NCBI GenBank assembly: GCA_963835535.1
Contig: CAWIFL010000004.1
Location: 1-64,000 of the forward strand
DNA: 64,000 bases
Source: Fen-1245 sp963835535
GTDB lineage: Bacteria; Gemmatimonadota; Gemmatimonadetes; Gemmatimonadales; JACORV01
Direction of reading: 5' to 3'
A model generated the notes under the pieces. It worked only from the letters and a program-made list of their open reading frames with translations. It was not told the origin of the DNA and ran no database searches. This document shows, in pieces, positions 1 through 8,548 of this stretch. How positions within the stretch are numbered: the stretch's first letter is position 1; each line of letters starts with the position of its first letter. The translations under genes and the position numbers were made by a program.

Positions 1-1
1 C

Positions 2-964
2 CCGTTGATGATGGTGCTGCGCAAGGAGCCGCCGGCCCCGGAGACGCCGGCCGAAACGAGCGTCGTCGGTGCGTCCGGACGCCGGCTCGTCGGCGCCGCG
101 GCCCAGCGCGACCTCGGCCTCGACGAGGTGGCCTCCCGCGCCCCGTGGCTCGCCTTCCCCGGCGACATGGTGCGCGCGATCCGGCAGGCACTGCGCGCCG
201 GCCCGAGGCTCGGCGCCGCCTTCCGCCCCACGCTCGGCGTCAAGACCGGCGCCAACGACATTTTCCTGCGCGACGCCGCCCGCGCCGACGAGCTGCCGCG
301 AGGCTGCCGCGTGCCCGCGGTGCAGGGACGCGATGTCGCACCGTTCGCGGTCCGCCCGGGCGCGTGGCTCCTGGCGGCCCTGGCCAGCGACGGCAGGCCG
401 CTGCCGCGGGCCCCGCGCGACGTGGAGGAGTATCTCGCCCCGTTCGCCGCGCGCCTGGCGCGCCGCGCCGACGCGCGCGGCCAGAGCGGTTGGGCGTTGT
501 TCCGCACGGAGATGCTGCGCAGCCCGTACCTGGTGATCTGGCGCGACATCGCGCCGCGCCTCGAGGCTGCCGTGCTGCGCCGCGACGCGCCCGACGCCCC
601 CGTCCCGGTCAACACCTGCTACGGCCTGGCCGTCCCGGACCTCTACACCGCGCACTGGCTGGCCGCGTGGCTCAACAGCGCTCCCATCCGCAACGTCGCC
701 GCGGCGCTCGCCGAACGCGCCAGTGGCGGCGCGTTCCGTTTCAGCGCCGGCGTCGTCGGGGCGCTTCCGCTCCCGGCGTGCCGCGCCACCGTCGATGTCC
801 GCCGCCTCGCCGCGATCGCCGAAGCCGCGCAACGCGGCGAGGAATGGGAGCCCGATGATCTCGACACGCACGCCGCGCTCGCGCTCGGCCTTGCCCCGGA
901 GACCAGCCAGCTTCTCGCGTACCTGGGCGACGCTCTGCGCCGAGACGCTGGCGGGCATCGCTGA
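2..964 (+). CDS. DNA methyltransferase, C-terminal part (cut by window edge)
   Basis: The frame is open to the left edge, so only the last ~320 residues are visible. They look like the TaqI/Eco57I-type specificity half of an N6-adenine DNA methyltransferase. The visible signs are an FRPTLGVKTGANDIF segment (about residues 74-88 of the visible part), PYLVIWRD near 175, VPVNTCYGLAV near 201 and a SGGAFRFSAGVVGALPLP end motif near 240-257. The catalytic NPPY and SAM-binding motifs would lie upstream, outside the window. The end overlaps the following helicase frame, as in methylase-helicase defence operons. It could be the modification arm of a restriction system or part of a DISARM/BREX-like locus; the window cannot decide. 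Confidence 0.6.
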   Translation, partial: PLMMVLRKEPPAPETPAETSVVGASGRRLVGAAAQRDLGLDEVASRAPWLAFPGDMVRAIRQALRAGPRLGAAFRPTLGVKTGANDIFLRDAARADELPRGCRVPAVQGRDVAPFAVRPGAWLLAALASDGRPLPRAPRDVEEYLAPFAARLARRADARGQSGWALFRTEMLRSPYLVIWRDIAPRLEAAVLRRDAPDAPVPVNTCYGLAVPDLYTAHWLAAWLNSAPIRNVAAALAERASGGAFRFSAGVVGALPLPACRATVDVRRLAAIAEAAQRGEEWEPDDLDTHAALALGLAPETSQLLAYLGDALRRDAGGHR

Positions 965-3365
965 CCCGCTCTTTCCTGCGCTGACGCTGGCCAGGGCCGC
1001 GACGCCGCATGACGCGGCACGCGCCATTCTCTGCGGCCTGCTCGACCCGCTGGACACGCCCGCGCCCGATCGACCCCTTCCCGCCTGGCTGCTTCCACAC
1101 CAGGCCGACGCCGTGAACCGCGCCGGTGCGATCCTCGACCGGTTCGGCGGGGTGCTGATCGCTGATGGAGTCGGGCTGGGGAAGACCTTCATCGCCCTCG
1201 CGCTCGCGACGCTGGAGCGCGCACGCGGCGGGGATGCGCTGGCCATCGTGCCCGCAGCGCTTCGGCCCGAATGGAGCCAGGCATGCCGCCACACGGGCGT
1301 CAGCCTCCCCCTGCACTCGCACACCCAACTGGCGCGATCGCGGCCGCGGCTCTCCGATCGCGTGCGCCTCCTGATCGTGGATGAGGCGCACGCGTTCCGG
1401 AACCCGGCGACCCGCCGGTACGCCGCGCTCGCCGATATCGCCGCCGGCCGGCGCGTCGCCCTGCTGACCGCCACGCCGCTCAACAACACGCCCGCCGACA
1501 TCGCGGCGCTCGTCCGGCTGTTCGCCGGCCGCGATCGCTTCCGTGAATTCGGCGTGCCCGACCTGCCCGCGGCCCTGCGCGCGGCCGACCCCGGCAGCGC
1601 GATGCTCGCGCTCGCCGCGGTCTCCGTATGCCGAAGCCGCCGGCTGGTGCAGGCGCGTTTTCCGGAGCTCGCCTCCTCCTTCCCCGTGCGCCGCCTGGCG
1701 CCGCCCGTCGAGTACGATCTCGACGACACCTACGCCGGCGCGCTGGAGCCGCTCCTGGCATCGTTGGCCCGGTTTGCCGAGGCGACCTCCTCCGTCGAAC
1801 GCGGCGCCGCGCTGCTGCACCTTGCGCTGTTGAGGAGGCTCGAATCGAGCCGCACGGCGCTGCGCCGAAGCCTCAGGCGCCACCGCACCTTCCTGACGGC
1901 GCTGGCCGAGGCCGCCGCCTGCGGGCGCAGGCTCTCCAGACAGGACTTCCACGCCCTCTTTCCCCGTCACGACGCCGACGACGCGCAGCTGGTCCTCCTC
2001 CCCATGCTGCTGGGGAACGGCGACGCCCTGGAGGCCGACGACCTCGCGGAGCGTGTGCGTGCGCTCGAGGCTGCCCTCGCCCTGGTGGACGCCGCCGAAA
2101 GCGCGCCCGATCCCAAGCTCGGTGCCCTGGTCGCGCTCCTCGACGGCCCGTTCGCGAGACGCAAGACGCTCGTGTTCACCGAGTACCGCGACACCGCGCT
2201 CCACCTCGCGCGCGCCCTGCGGCATCGCTTCCGGCTGCTCGCCGTCACCGGTCGCGCGGCGTGGGCGGGTCCGGAGCGGGTCCCGCGGCGCATCGCGCTC
2301 GACGCGTTCGCCCCGACGTCGCGGCACGCGGCGGCCGACCCGCTGCTGGACGCCAGAGTGCTCATCGCGACCGACGTCGCCAGCGAAGGGATGAACCTCC
2401 AGGACGCGGCCGCCGTGGTGAACTACGATCTGCCGTGGAACCCCGTCCGCGTGATGCAGCGCGTGGGCCGCGTGGACCGGCTCGGGGCGCTGGGCCGCGA
2501 CGTGGCCGTGGCCCACCTCCTCCCGTCCGGAGGTATGCGCTCGCTCACCGGCGTGCTGAAGACCCTGCGCTGGAAACTGGATGCGACCCCACGGACGCTC
2601 GGCGGGGAGCCGGATCCCCTCGCCTCGCTCTGGTGGGTCGATCGCGGGCGTCCGCTTCCCGAGGCGCTGGAGGCGGAAAGCTGGCGCCGCGTGGAACCGT
2701 TCGAGGCCGCCGAGCGCTGGCGCATGGTCGCCGGGCCGCCGGAGAGACGCGATCGCACGCAACCTCTGATCGCCGCGGGTATCGCCTCCGAAGGCGCAGG
2801 GCCGGCCCTCGGAGTTCTGCTGGCCCTCGAATGGCCCGGCGGCTCCCGCGTTCCGCTGCCGTTCGTCACCGACCCGAGCGGTGCCGTCCGGCAGGACGGC
2901 TTTGCGCTGGGCCAGCTCGCGCTTCGCGCCCTCGCAGCCGCGGCACTCCCGACCACTCCGACGGACTTCACCTGCGCCCTTGCCACGATCCTGCCGCATG
3001 CGCGCAACCGACTCCTGTCGCTCTCGGCGTCCCGCCACGGAACCGACTCGACCGGGCCCGGCCGTCGCGGCGCGATCGACACGCTCGTGCGCGCCGCCCA
3101 CCGCGCCGAGACCGCCCGCGACGAGGCGGCGTCGGAGGCGATCGGCCTGGCGCTCGCCGCGCTCCGGCACGAGCTCCCGGAAGGCCTGGACCGCACGCTG
3201 GCCCGGCTGCTCGACGGCGGGGCACGCGACCTCGCATTCGCGCGGCAAGTCCTCGACGGCGTCGCCGGCTCCCTCCCGCCGGCCGGCCCGAGCCTCGACG
3301 GCACGCCCAGGCTGGTGCTGGTCGCGGCCATCGCGCTCGTCTCGAGGTGCCCCTCCGATCCATAG
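855..3365 (+). CDS. SNF2/RapA-like superfamily 2 helicase
   Basis: SF2 helicase with both RecA lobes (about 836 aa from the chosen ATG). Visible motifs: Walker A DGVGLGKT near residue 105, DEAH box VDEAHAFRN near 174, LLTATPLNN (motif III) near 203, then the C-terminal lobe with IATDVASEGMNLQDA near 505 and QRVGRVDRLG near 535. The ATDVASEGMNL and WNPVRVMQRVGRVDRLG signatures are typical of SNF2/RapA-like proteins in bacterial defence or restriction operons. The frame is open further upstream, but that part is antisense to nothing and only shadows the methyltransferase. ATG at 855 is the first plausible start and overlaps that gene by 110 nt; a later non-ATG start near 950 is possible. Likely co-translated with the methyltransferase. 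Confidence 0.75.
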   Translation: MISTRTPRSRSALPRRPASFSRTWATLCAETLAGIADPLFPALTLARAATPHDAARAILCGLLDPLDTPAPDRPLPAWLLPHQADAVNRAGAILDRFGGVLIADGVGLGKTFIALALATLERARGGDALAIVPAALRPEWSQACRHTGVSLPLHSHTQLARSRPRLSDRVRLLIVDEAHAFRNPATRRYAALADIAAGRRVALLTATPLNNTPADIAALVRLFAGRDRFREFGVPDLPAALRAADPGSAMLALAAVSVCRSRRLVQARFPELASSFPVRRLAPPVEYDLDDTYAGALEPLLASLARFAEATSSVERGAALLHLALLRRLESSRTALRRSLRRHRTFLTALAEAAACGRRLSRQDFHALFPRHDADDAQLVLLPMLLGNGDALEADDLAERVRALEAALALVDAAESAPDPKLGALVALLDGPFARRKTLVFTEYRDTALHLARALRHRFRLLAVTGRAAWAGPERVPRRIALDAFAPTSRHAAADPLLDARVLIATDVASEGMNLQDAAAVVNYDLPWNPVRVMQRVGRVDRLGALGRDVAVAHLLPSGGMRSLTGVLKTLRWKLDATPRTLGGEPDPLASLWWVDRGRPLPEALEAESWRRVEPFEAAERWRMVAGPPERRDRTQPLIAAGIASEGAGPALGVLLALEWPGGSRVPLPFVTDPSGAVRQDGFALGQLALRALAAAALPTTPTDFTCALATILPHARNRLLSLSASRHGTDSTGPGRRGAIDTLVRAAHRAETARDEAASEAIGLALAALRHELPEGLDRTLARLLDGGARDLAFARQVLDGVAGSLPPAGPSLDGTPRLVLVAAIALVSRCPSDP

Positions 3366-3400
3366 AGTGCACCGCGGCGAGACACGACTATCTTCTGTCC

Positions 3401-4042
3401 GTGCGATTCCGCGCCGTGTTGTTCGACCTCGACGGCACCCTGATCGACTCGACCCGCCTCATCATCGAGTCGTATCACCACACGATGCGCGTCCACCGCG
3501 CTCAGACCTTCCCCGATGCGGAGTGGATCGCCGGGCTCGGCACGCCACTGCGCGTCCAGTTCCGCCGCTTCACCGACGACGCGGCCGAAGTGCAGCGCAT
3601 GATCGAGACGTACCGCGAGTGGAATCTCGCCCACCACGACACGATGGTCCGCGCCTTCCCCGGCGCCCTCGGCGCCGTGACGACCCTGAAGGCGCAGGGC
3701 GCGCTCCTTGGCATCGTCACTTCCAAGAACCGCCACGGCGTTGAGCGCGGCCTCAGTCTTTGCGGCTTCGACGGCCTGTTCGACGAGATCGTCACCTCCG
3801 ACGACCTCGAGGCCAGCAAGCCGGACCCGGCTCCCGTTCTCGCCGCGCTCGCCCGGCTCGACCTGCCCGCGCCGTCGGCACTCTTCGTGGGCGATTCGCC
3901 CCACGACATCGCCGCGGGCCGCGATGCCGGCACCAGGACGGCAGCCTGCCTCTGGGGCCCGTTCGAGCGCGCCACGCTCGCCGCCGAGCACCCCGACTAT
4001 TGGCTCAACACCTTCGATGAGCTCGCTCCCCTCGTAGCCTGA
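3401..4042 (+). CDS. HAD-superfamily phosphatase (PpaX/phosphoglycolate phosphatase type)
   Basis: A 213-aa HAD subfamily IA hydrolase starting at GTG 3401. The nucleophile motif FDLDGTLIDS lies at residues 7-16, the Ser/Thr motif VTSKNR near 107, the conserved Lys in SKPDPAPV near 143, and motif III GDSPHDIAAGRDAG near 165. Length and motifs fit pyrophosphatase PpaX or phosphoglycolate phosphatase; the substrate cannot be told from sequence. The frame runs open far upstream as a shadow of the helicase, but homology begins at VRFRAVLFDLDGT, which fixes the start. It lies 36 nt after the helicase and may simply be the next gene rather than part of a defence locus. Confidence 0.85.
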   Translation: MRFRAVLFDLDGTLIDSTRLIIESYHHTMRVHRAQTFPDAEWIAGLGTPLRVQFRRFTDDAAEVQRMIETYREWNLAHHDTMVRAFPGALGAVTTLKAQGALLGIVTSKNRHGVERGLSLCGFDGLFDEIVTSDDLEASKPDPAPVLAALARLDLPAPSALFVGDSPHDIAAGRDAGTRTAACLWGPFERATLAAEHPDYWLNTFDELAPLVA

Positions 4043-4116
4043 TCCGACGCGGCCCTTGCCTCAACTGTCGTTCTTCGCCACACTAGGTGCCGCAATCTCC
4101 AACGGGTGTTCTGGCC

Positions 4117-5484
4117 ATGAGTGAAGCGGGACGCGTCCTGATCGTGGACGACGACGAAGCGCAGCGGCGTCTGCTGGCGACCGTTCTCACGGCCGACGGG
4201 TGGGCGGCTCTCGAGGCCTCGTCCGGCGAGCAGGCGATCGGGATGCTCGAGCGCGGCGCCGAGAGCGACGTCATTCTCTCGGATCTCAAGATGCCGGGGA
4301 TGGACGGGCGCGGGTTCCTCGCGATCGTCTCCGAGCGCTGGCCGGAAGTGCCGTTCATCGTGATGACGGCGTACGCCACCGTGGACTCGGCCGTCGAGAT
4401 GCTCCACGCCGGCGCGTTCCACTATCTCCCCAAGCCGATCAAGCTGCCCGAGCTCCGCATCGTCGTGCGGCGCGCCCTGGAGTCCAGCGAAACGCGTCGC
4501 GAGCTCGCGCGCCTCAGGCGGAAGGTGGGGCTGCCGGCCGACGTGGTGGGCGCCTCGCACCAGATGCAGAAGGTCTTCGAGACCGCGCTCCGGGTCGCGC
4601 CCAGCAGCACGCCCGTGCTGATCACCGGCGAAACGGGCGTCGGGAAGGAGGTCGTGGCGCGGGCCATTCACGGGGCGAGCGGCCGCGACAACTTCGTGGC
4701 GTTGAACTGCGCGGCGCTGCCGCCGAGCCTGGTCGAGTCGGAGCTGTTCGGCTTCAAGCGCGGAGCCTTCACGGACGCCAATCGCGACCACGCCGGGCTC
4801 GTCGAGGTGGCCGCTTCCGGCACGCTCTTCCTGGATGAAGTCGCGGAGGTGCCCCTCGCCACGCAGCCGAAGCTGCTGCGCTTCCTGCAGGACGGCGAAT
4901 ACCGGCGGCTCGGCGACAGCCCCTCGCGCAAGAGCAGCGCGCGGGTGATCGCGGCGACCAACCGCGACCCGGCGGAGGAGGTCGCGGCGGGCCGGATGCG
5001 CGAGGACCTCTTCTACCGGCTCAACATCGTGCACATCCAGATCCCACCCCTGCGCGAGCGGCCGGTGGACATCCCCGTTCTGGCCGAACAACTGGTTCGT
5101 CGCCTCGCCGACCGGTACCAGCTGGCCGTCGCGGAGCTGACGCCGGAAGCCGTTGCCGCGCTGACCGCATATCGGTGGCCGGGGAACATCCGGGAGCTGG
5201 AGAACGTGCTGGCCCGCGCCCTGGCCTTGAGGACCGGGCAGACCATCACGCTCCCGGATCTCCCTCCCGAGGTCAGCCAGGCCGCCCCCATGGCGGTGGG
5301 TGCGGCGCTGTTGGAGCAGATGCCCACGCTGCCCCTCGAGGAGGTGGAGCGCCGCTACATCCTGCGCGTCCTCGAATCCACCGGCGGCAACAAGCTCAAG
5401 GCAGCCGAGGTGCTCGGGATCGATCGCTCGACCCTGCACCGTAAGCTCAAGCAGATCCATGGCGTAGCCGCGCTCCGGCTGTAG
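4117..5484 (+). CDS. NtrC-family sigma-54-dependent response regulator
   Basis: Three-domain response regulator of 455 aa. The receiver domain (residues 1-120) has the acidic pocket VDDDE near 7-11, the phospho-acceptor Asp in DVILSDLKMPGMDG near 52 and Lys in PKPIKLPE near 104. The AAA+ domain (about 140-375) has Walker A GETGVGKE, the sigma-54 contact loop as GAFTDA instead of GAFTGA, Walker B TLFLDEV and the R-finger region. The C-terminus carries a Fis-type helix-turn-helix (NKLKAAEVLGIDRSTLHRKL). Start ATG 4117 is preferred over upstream GTG 4087 because the receiver fold begins right there. No partner histidine kinase lies next to it; the incomplete kinase at 11.1 kb is the only candidate in the window. 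Confidence 0.92.
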   Translation: MSEAGRVLIVDDDEAQRRLLATVLTADGWAALEASSGEQAIGMLERGAESDVILSDLKMPGMDGRGFLAIVSERWPEVPFIVMTAYATVDSAVEMLHAGAFHYLPKPIKLPELRIVVRRALESSETRRELARLRRKVGLPADVVGASHQMQKVFETALRVAPSSTPVLITGETGVGKEVVARAIHGASGRDNFVALNCAALPPSLVESELFGFKRGAFTDANRDHAGLVEVAASGTLFLDEVAEVPLATQPKLLRFLQDGEYRRLGDSPSRKSSARVIAATNRDPAEEVAAGRMREDLFYRLNIVHIQIPPLRERPVDIPVLAEQLVRRLADRYQLAVAELTPEAVAALTAYRWPGNIRELENVLARALALRTGQTITLPDLPPEVSQAAPMAVGAALLEQMPTLPLEEVERRYILRVLESTGGNKLKAAEVLGIDRSTLHRKLKQIHGVAALRL

Positions 5485-5529
5485 CACCGGTTCCAACCCC
5501 AGGCACACACCCTGTGTCCAAGTGAACGA

Positions 5530-6120
5530 ATGGAATGGGCGCTGCGCCGTCCGGAGGCGGGGTTGACCCGACCCCCGACGCCCAGGGGGCCTGGAGCCCC
5601 GGTGGAGTCCGAAGCCGCGGACGTCGTCCTCGCCGCGGCGGGCGATCAGCGGGCGTTCGAGCGGCTGTACCGCCTCCACGTCGCGCGGATCCACTCGCTG
5701 GCCCGGCGGATGACCGGCTTCGACGGGGATCCGGACGAGCTGACCCAGGATGTGTTCGTGCGGGCGTGGGAGCGACTGGGCACGTATCGCGGAGAAGCGG
5801 CCTTCGGCACGTGGCTGCATCGCCTGGCCGTGAACGTCATCCTGAACTGGCGGCGGAGCACGCTGGCGGAGCGGCGGTGGATCGAAGAGGGGGCGGATGT
5901 CGAGCTGCTCGCGAGCGCGCGCTTCGGCAGGGCCGAGCGGATGGATCTGGAGCAGGCGATCGCGCAGTTGCCGCCGGGGGCACGACAGGTGTTCGTGCTG
6001 CATGACGTGGAAGGGTTCAAGCACGAGGAGATCGCGGGCATGATGGGCGTCACGGCTGGCACCTCGAAGGCGCAGTTGCACCGGGCGCGGATGCTGCTGC
6101 GCTCGTGGCTGGAGCGATAG
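5530..6120 (+). CDS. ECF-type RNA polymerase sigma factor
   Basis: A 196-aa sigma-70-family extracytoplasmic function factor. Region 2 spans about residues 40-105 (FERLYRLHVARIHSLARRMTG, then DELTQDVFVRAWERL, then FGTWLHRLAVNVILNWRR). Region 4 spans about 140-195 (LPPGARQVFVLHDVEGFKHEE, then IAGMMGVTAGTSKAQLHRAR). ATG 5530 gives a Pro-rich 24-residue lead; GTG at 5602 (VESEAADVVLAA) is an equally good start and closer to the family norm. The gene is followed after 2 nt by its anti-sigma factor, and then by two secreted DUF4097 proteins, so the four genes look like one envelope-signalling operon. Confidence 0.92.
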   Translation: MEWALRRPEAGLTRPPTPRGPGAPVESEAADVVLAAAGDQRAFERLYRLHVARIHSLARRMTGFDGDPDELTQDVFVRAWERLGTYRGEAAFGTWLHRLAVNVILNWRRSTLAERRWIEEGADVELLASARFGRAERMDLEQAIAQLPPGARQVFVLHDVEGFKHEEIAGMMGVTAGTSKAQLHRARMLLRSWLER

Positions 6121-6122
6121 CG

Positions 6123-6785
6123 ATGAACGAGCATCTGGGCGAGCGACTCTCTTCCTATCTCGACGGCGAGCTCGCCGGCGAGGATCTCGTCGCGGCGGAG
6201 GCTCACCTGGCGGCCTGCGCCGAATGCCGCGCCGCGCTGGAGGGCCTGCGGCAGCTGACGAGTCGCGCGCGGACGCTCGACGATCGTCCGCCGGAGCGCG
6301 ACTTGTGGAGCGACATCGCCGTGCGGCTGCCGGACGAGGCGCCCGGCGTCGTTCCGCTCCGCCGCCGGCGCTTCGCCTTCTCGCTCCCGCAGCTCGCGGC
6401 AGCCGGCATCGCGGTCGTGGCACTCTCCTCGGGCGCGGCGGTCCTGTTGACGCGCGGCGCTCGGACCCCCGCCTTCCCGGAGTCGCCTTCCTCCGTCATC
6501 ATGGCCGGGCCGGCCGGCCTCGCATCGGCCAAGGGCATCCAGTCATACGACGTCGCCATCCGGGACCTCGAGGCCACGCTGGCGTCCCGCCGCTCCACCC
6601 TGGACACGGCGACGATTCGCGCCGTCCAGCAGAGCCTCGCGATCATCGATCGAGCCATCCGCCAGGCCGAGGCGGCGCTGGCACAGGATCCCAACAACAT
6701 GTACCTCAACGACCATCTTGCCCACGCGCTGGACCGGAAGCTCGAAGTACTACGCCGCGTGACCTCCATGGCCGCGGCGAGCTGA
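6123..6785 (+). CDS. Membrane-bound zinc-finger anti-sigma factor
   Basis: A 220-aa protein with a zf-HC2/ZAS anti-sigma domain at the N-terminus: H28-x3-C32-x2-C35 in AHLAACAEC. One membrane span follows at about residues 84-105 (LPQLAAAGIAVVALSSGAAVLL), then a helical extracytoplasmic part rich in Glu, Arg and Ala. This is the usual layout of an anti-sigma factor that sequesters its ECF sigma factor at the inner membrane. ATG 6123 lies 2 nt after the sigma gene stop, so expression is probably coupled. The periplasmic helix resembles the ligand-sensing part of other anti-sigma factors, but no specific signal can be named. Confidence 0.85.
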   Translation: MNEHLGERLSSYLDGELAGEDLVAAEAHLAACAECRAALEGLRQLTSRARTLDDRPPERDLWSDIAVRLPDEAPGVVPLRRRRFAFSLPQLAAAGIAVVALSSGAAVLLTRGARTPAFPESPSSVIMAGPAGLASAKGIQSYDVAIRDLEATLASRRSTLDTATIRAVQQSLAIIDRAIRQAEAALAQDPNNMYLNDHLAHALDRKLEVLRRVTSMAAAS

Positions 6786-6792
6786 GGAGACC

Positions 6793-7686
6793 ATGAAACG
6801 CTTCGTTGCTGCAGTCGCCATCGCCGTCCTCGCCTTCGCTCCGCGCGCCCTGCGCGCGCAGAGCATCGACTCCACCTTCGCCGTGCGGAGCGGCGCGCGT
6901 TTCGAGCTGCAGAGCGTGTCGGGCTCGGTGCGCATCCGGGCGTGGAACCGGTCGCAAATCCGGGTCCAGGCCGAGACGGACGGCGCGCGCGTCGACCTCG
7001 ACGCCGGCTCGGACGGCGTTTCGGTGCGCGCGATCCCGCGCCGTGACGAGGGGGACGTCGACTTCACCATCTCCGTCCCGGTCGGTACCACGCTCGAGGT
7101 GCACGCCATCTCCGCCGACATCGACGTCGGGCAGGTCTGCGGCCCGGCTCGGCTCGGCTCGATCTCCGGCGGCGTGACGCTCGTGTGCGCTGCGGGAGAC
7201 GTCGAAGTCGAGAGCGTCTCCGGCGACGTCTCGGCCACGGACATCCGCGACGGGCACACCGAGATCTCCTCCACCAGCGGCGACGTCCAGGTGCGCCAGG
7301 TCAAGGGCAGCCTCAGCGCACGCAGCGTCTCGGGCGACGTGACCCTCGATCGGGTGGACGGCGACGACGTGGGCGTCGAAACGGTCAGCGGGGAGATCGG
7401 CTTCGCCGGCCCCGTCCACGACAACGGCCGCTACCGCTTCCGCTCGCATTCCGGCGACGTCACGGTGCGCACCGACGGCGACCTCAATGCGACCGTGAGC
7501 GTGAGTACGTTCAGCGGCGACCTCGAGTCCGACTGGCCGATCACCATCTCGCCGGGCCGCGGTGGGCGCATGCACGGCCAGGACTGGGAGTTCACGGTGG
7601 GCAACGGCGGCGGGCGGCTCACCCTCGAATCGTTCAGCGGCACGATCTACTTGCGGCGCGGCTCGTCGCCGCGGCGGGAGGACTGA
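6793..7686 (+). CDS. Secreted DUF4097-type beta-helix protein
   Basis: A 297-aa exported protein. A Sec signal peptide covers about residues 1-23 (MKRFVAAVAIAVLAFAP...RAQS). The rest is a regular succession of short beta-strand repeats, with recurring SVSGSVRIRA, SVSGDVSATD and TVSGEIGF phrases about every 18-22 residues. This is typical of DUF4097 (putative adhesin-like right-handed beta solenoid) proteins. It starts 7 nt after the anti-sigma gene, and its stop overlaps the next gene's ATG by one base. The family's biochemical role is unknown; the operon position suggests an envelope function controlled by, or sensed by, the ECF system. Confidence 0.75.
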   Translation: MKRFVAAVAIAVLAFAPRALRAQSIDSTFAVRSGARFELQSVSGSVRIRAWNRSQIRVQAETDGARVDLDAGSDGVSVRAIPRRDEGDVDFTISVPVGTTLEVHAISADIDVGQVCGPARLGSISGGVTLVCAAGDVEVESVSGDVSATDIRDGHTEISSTSGDVQVRQVKGSLSARSVSGDVTLDRVDGDDVGVETVSGEIGFAGPVHDNGRYRFRSHSGDVTVRTDGDLNATVSVSTFSGDLESDWPITISPGRGGRMHGQDWEFTVGNGGGRLTLESFSGTIYLRRGSSPRRED

Positions 7687-8492
7687 TGAACCACGCAATC
7701 GTCGGGCTCGCGGCCCTGGCGCTCGCCTGCGCGCCCGGCCTCAACCTCAGCGGCGATCCCGTCGCACGGCCGGCGCCTCGGCAACAGGGCGACCAGTGGA
7801 ACTGGCACGGCCGGCTCGCTCCGGGCAAGACCCTGGAGATCCGCGGCGTCAACGGCCCGATCACGGCGGAACCCGGCACCGGCGACGCCGTCGTCGTCAC
7901 CGCCGAAAAGCACGGGCGCCGCAGCGACCCGGATGAGGTGCGCATCGAGGTCGTCCAGGACTCGGACGGCGTGACGATCTGCGCGGTCTATCCCGGCAGC
8001 CGGAACCGCTGCGCCTCGGACGACGACTACCACATGAGCACCCACGACAACGACGTCGAGGTGCGCTTCCACGCTCAGGTCCCGCCCGGCGTGCGATTCG
8101 TCGGCGAGACCGTCAACGGCGACGTCGAGGCCAACGACATCGCCGGGCCGGTCAAAGCCTCCACGGTCAACGGGGCCATTCGCCTCTCGACCGGCAGCGG
8201 CGACGCGTCGGGGATCACGGTCAACGGCAGTGTGACCGCCGCCGTGCACGGTCAGGGCCAGGGCCCCCTGCGGTTCGCAACGGTGAACGGCTCGGTCACC
8301 GTGTCGCTCCCCAAGCAGCTCGACGCCGATCTCGAGGCCGAGACCGTCAACGGGTCCATCCAGTCGGACTACCCGATTACGGTTTCGGGACGGCTCACCC
8401 CGCGGCACCTCAGCGGACGCATCGGCCAGGGGGGCCGCCGGCTGCGGCTCGAGACGGTGAACGGCTCGATCCACATCCGGTCGGTCGACTAA
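7686..8492 (+). CDS. Second DUF4097-type beta-helix protein (exported, probably lipoprotein)
   Basis: A 268-aa paralogue of the preceding gene. It begins at ATG 7686, overlapping the previous stop by one base. A short hydrophobic leader ends in LALACAPG, so Cys14 could be lipidated. The body repeats TVNGDVEAND, TVNGAIRL, TVNGSVTV and TVNGSIQSD, one beta rung each, ending with TVNGSIHIRS. The two neighbours differ in the repeated phrase (SGD versus NGS), suggesting an old duplication. Last gene of the sigma/anti-sigma operon; a separate promoter follows at 8497. Confidence 0.72.
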   Translation: MNHAIVGLAALALACAPGLNLSGDPVARPAPRQQGDQWNWHGRLAPGKTLEIRGVNGPITAEPGTGDAVVVTAEKHGRRSDPDEVRIEVVQDSDGVTICAVYPGSRNRCASDDDYHMSTHDNDVEVRFHAQVPPGVRFVGETVNGDVEANDIAGPVKASTVNGAIRLSTGSGDASGITVNGSVTAAVHGQGQGPLRFATVNGSVTVSLPKQLDADLEAETVNGSIQSDYPITVSGRLTPRHLSGRIGQGGRRLRLETVNGSIHIRSVD

Positions 8493-8496
8493 CGGC

Positions 8497-8525
8497 TTGC
8501 TCCGAAGGGCAGCCGCCGCTACAAT
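8497..8525 (+). promoter_or_regulatory. Putative sigma-70-type promoter for the aminotransferase gene
   Basis: TTGCTC at 8497-8502 and TACAAT at 8520-8525 are separated by 17 bp, a good housekeeping-promoter match between the DUF4097 operon and the aminotransferase. Transcription would begin near 8532, inside the palindrome that follows. Confidence 0.45.
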
Positions 8526-8548
8526 CGCCCCTCCACGCCGGAGGGGCG
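8526..8548. promoter_or_regulatory. 9-bp-arm palindrome directly before the aminotransferase start
   Basis: CGCCCCTCC (8526-8534) and GGAGGGGCG (8540-8548) are perfect inverted repeats around a 5-nt spacer. The right arm contains the ribosome-binding GGAGGGG and abuts ATG 8549. If transcription starts downstream of the left arm it acts as a DNA operator; if it starts further upstream it could hide the ribosome-binding site in a hairpin. Confidence 0.45.

Noticed and set aside
741..3248. Long minus-strand frame opposite the helicase
   Set aside because: No motifs; the plus strand carries a complete set of helicase motifs.
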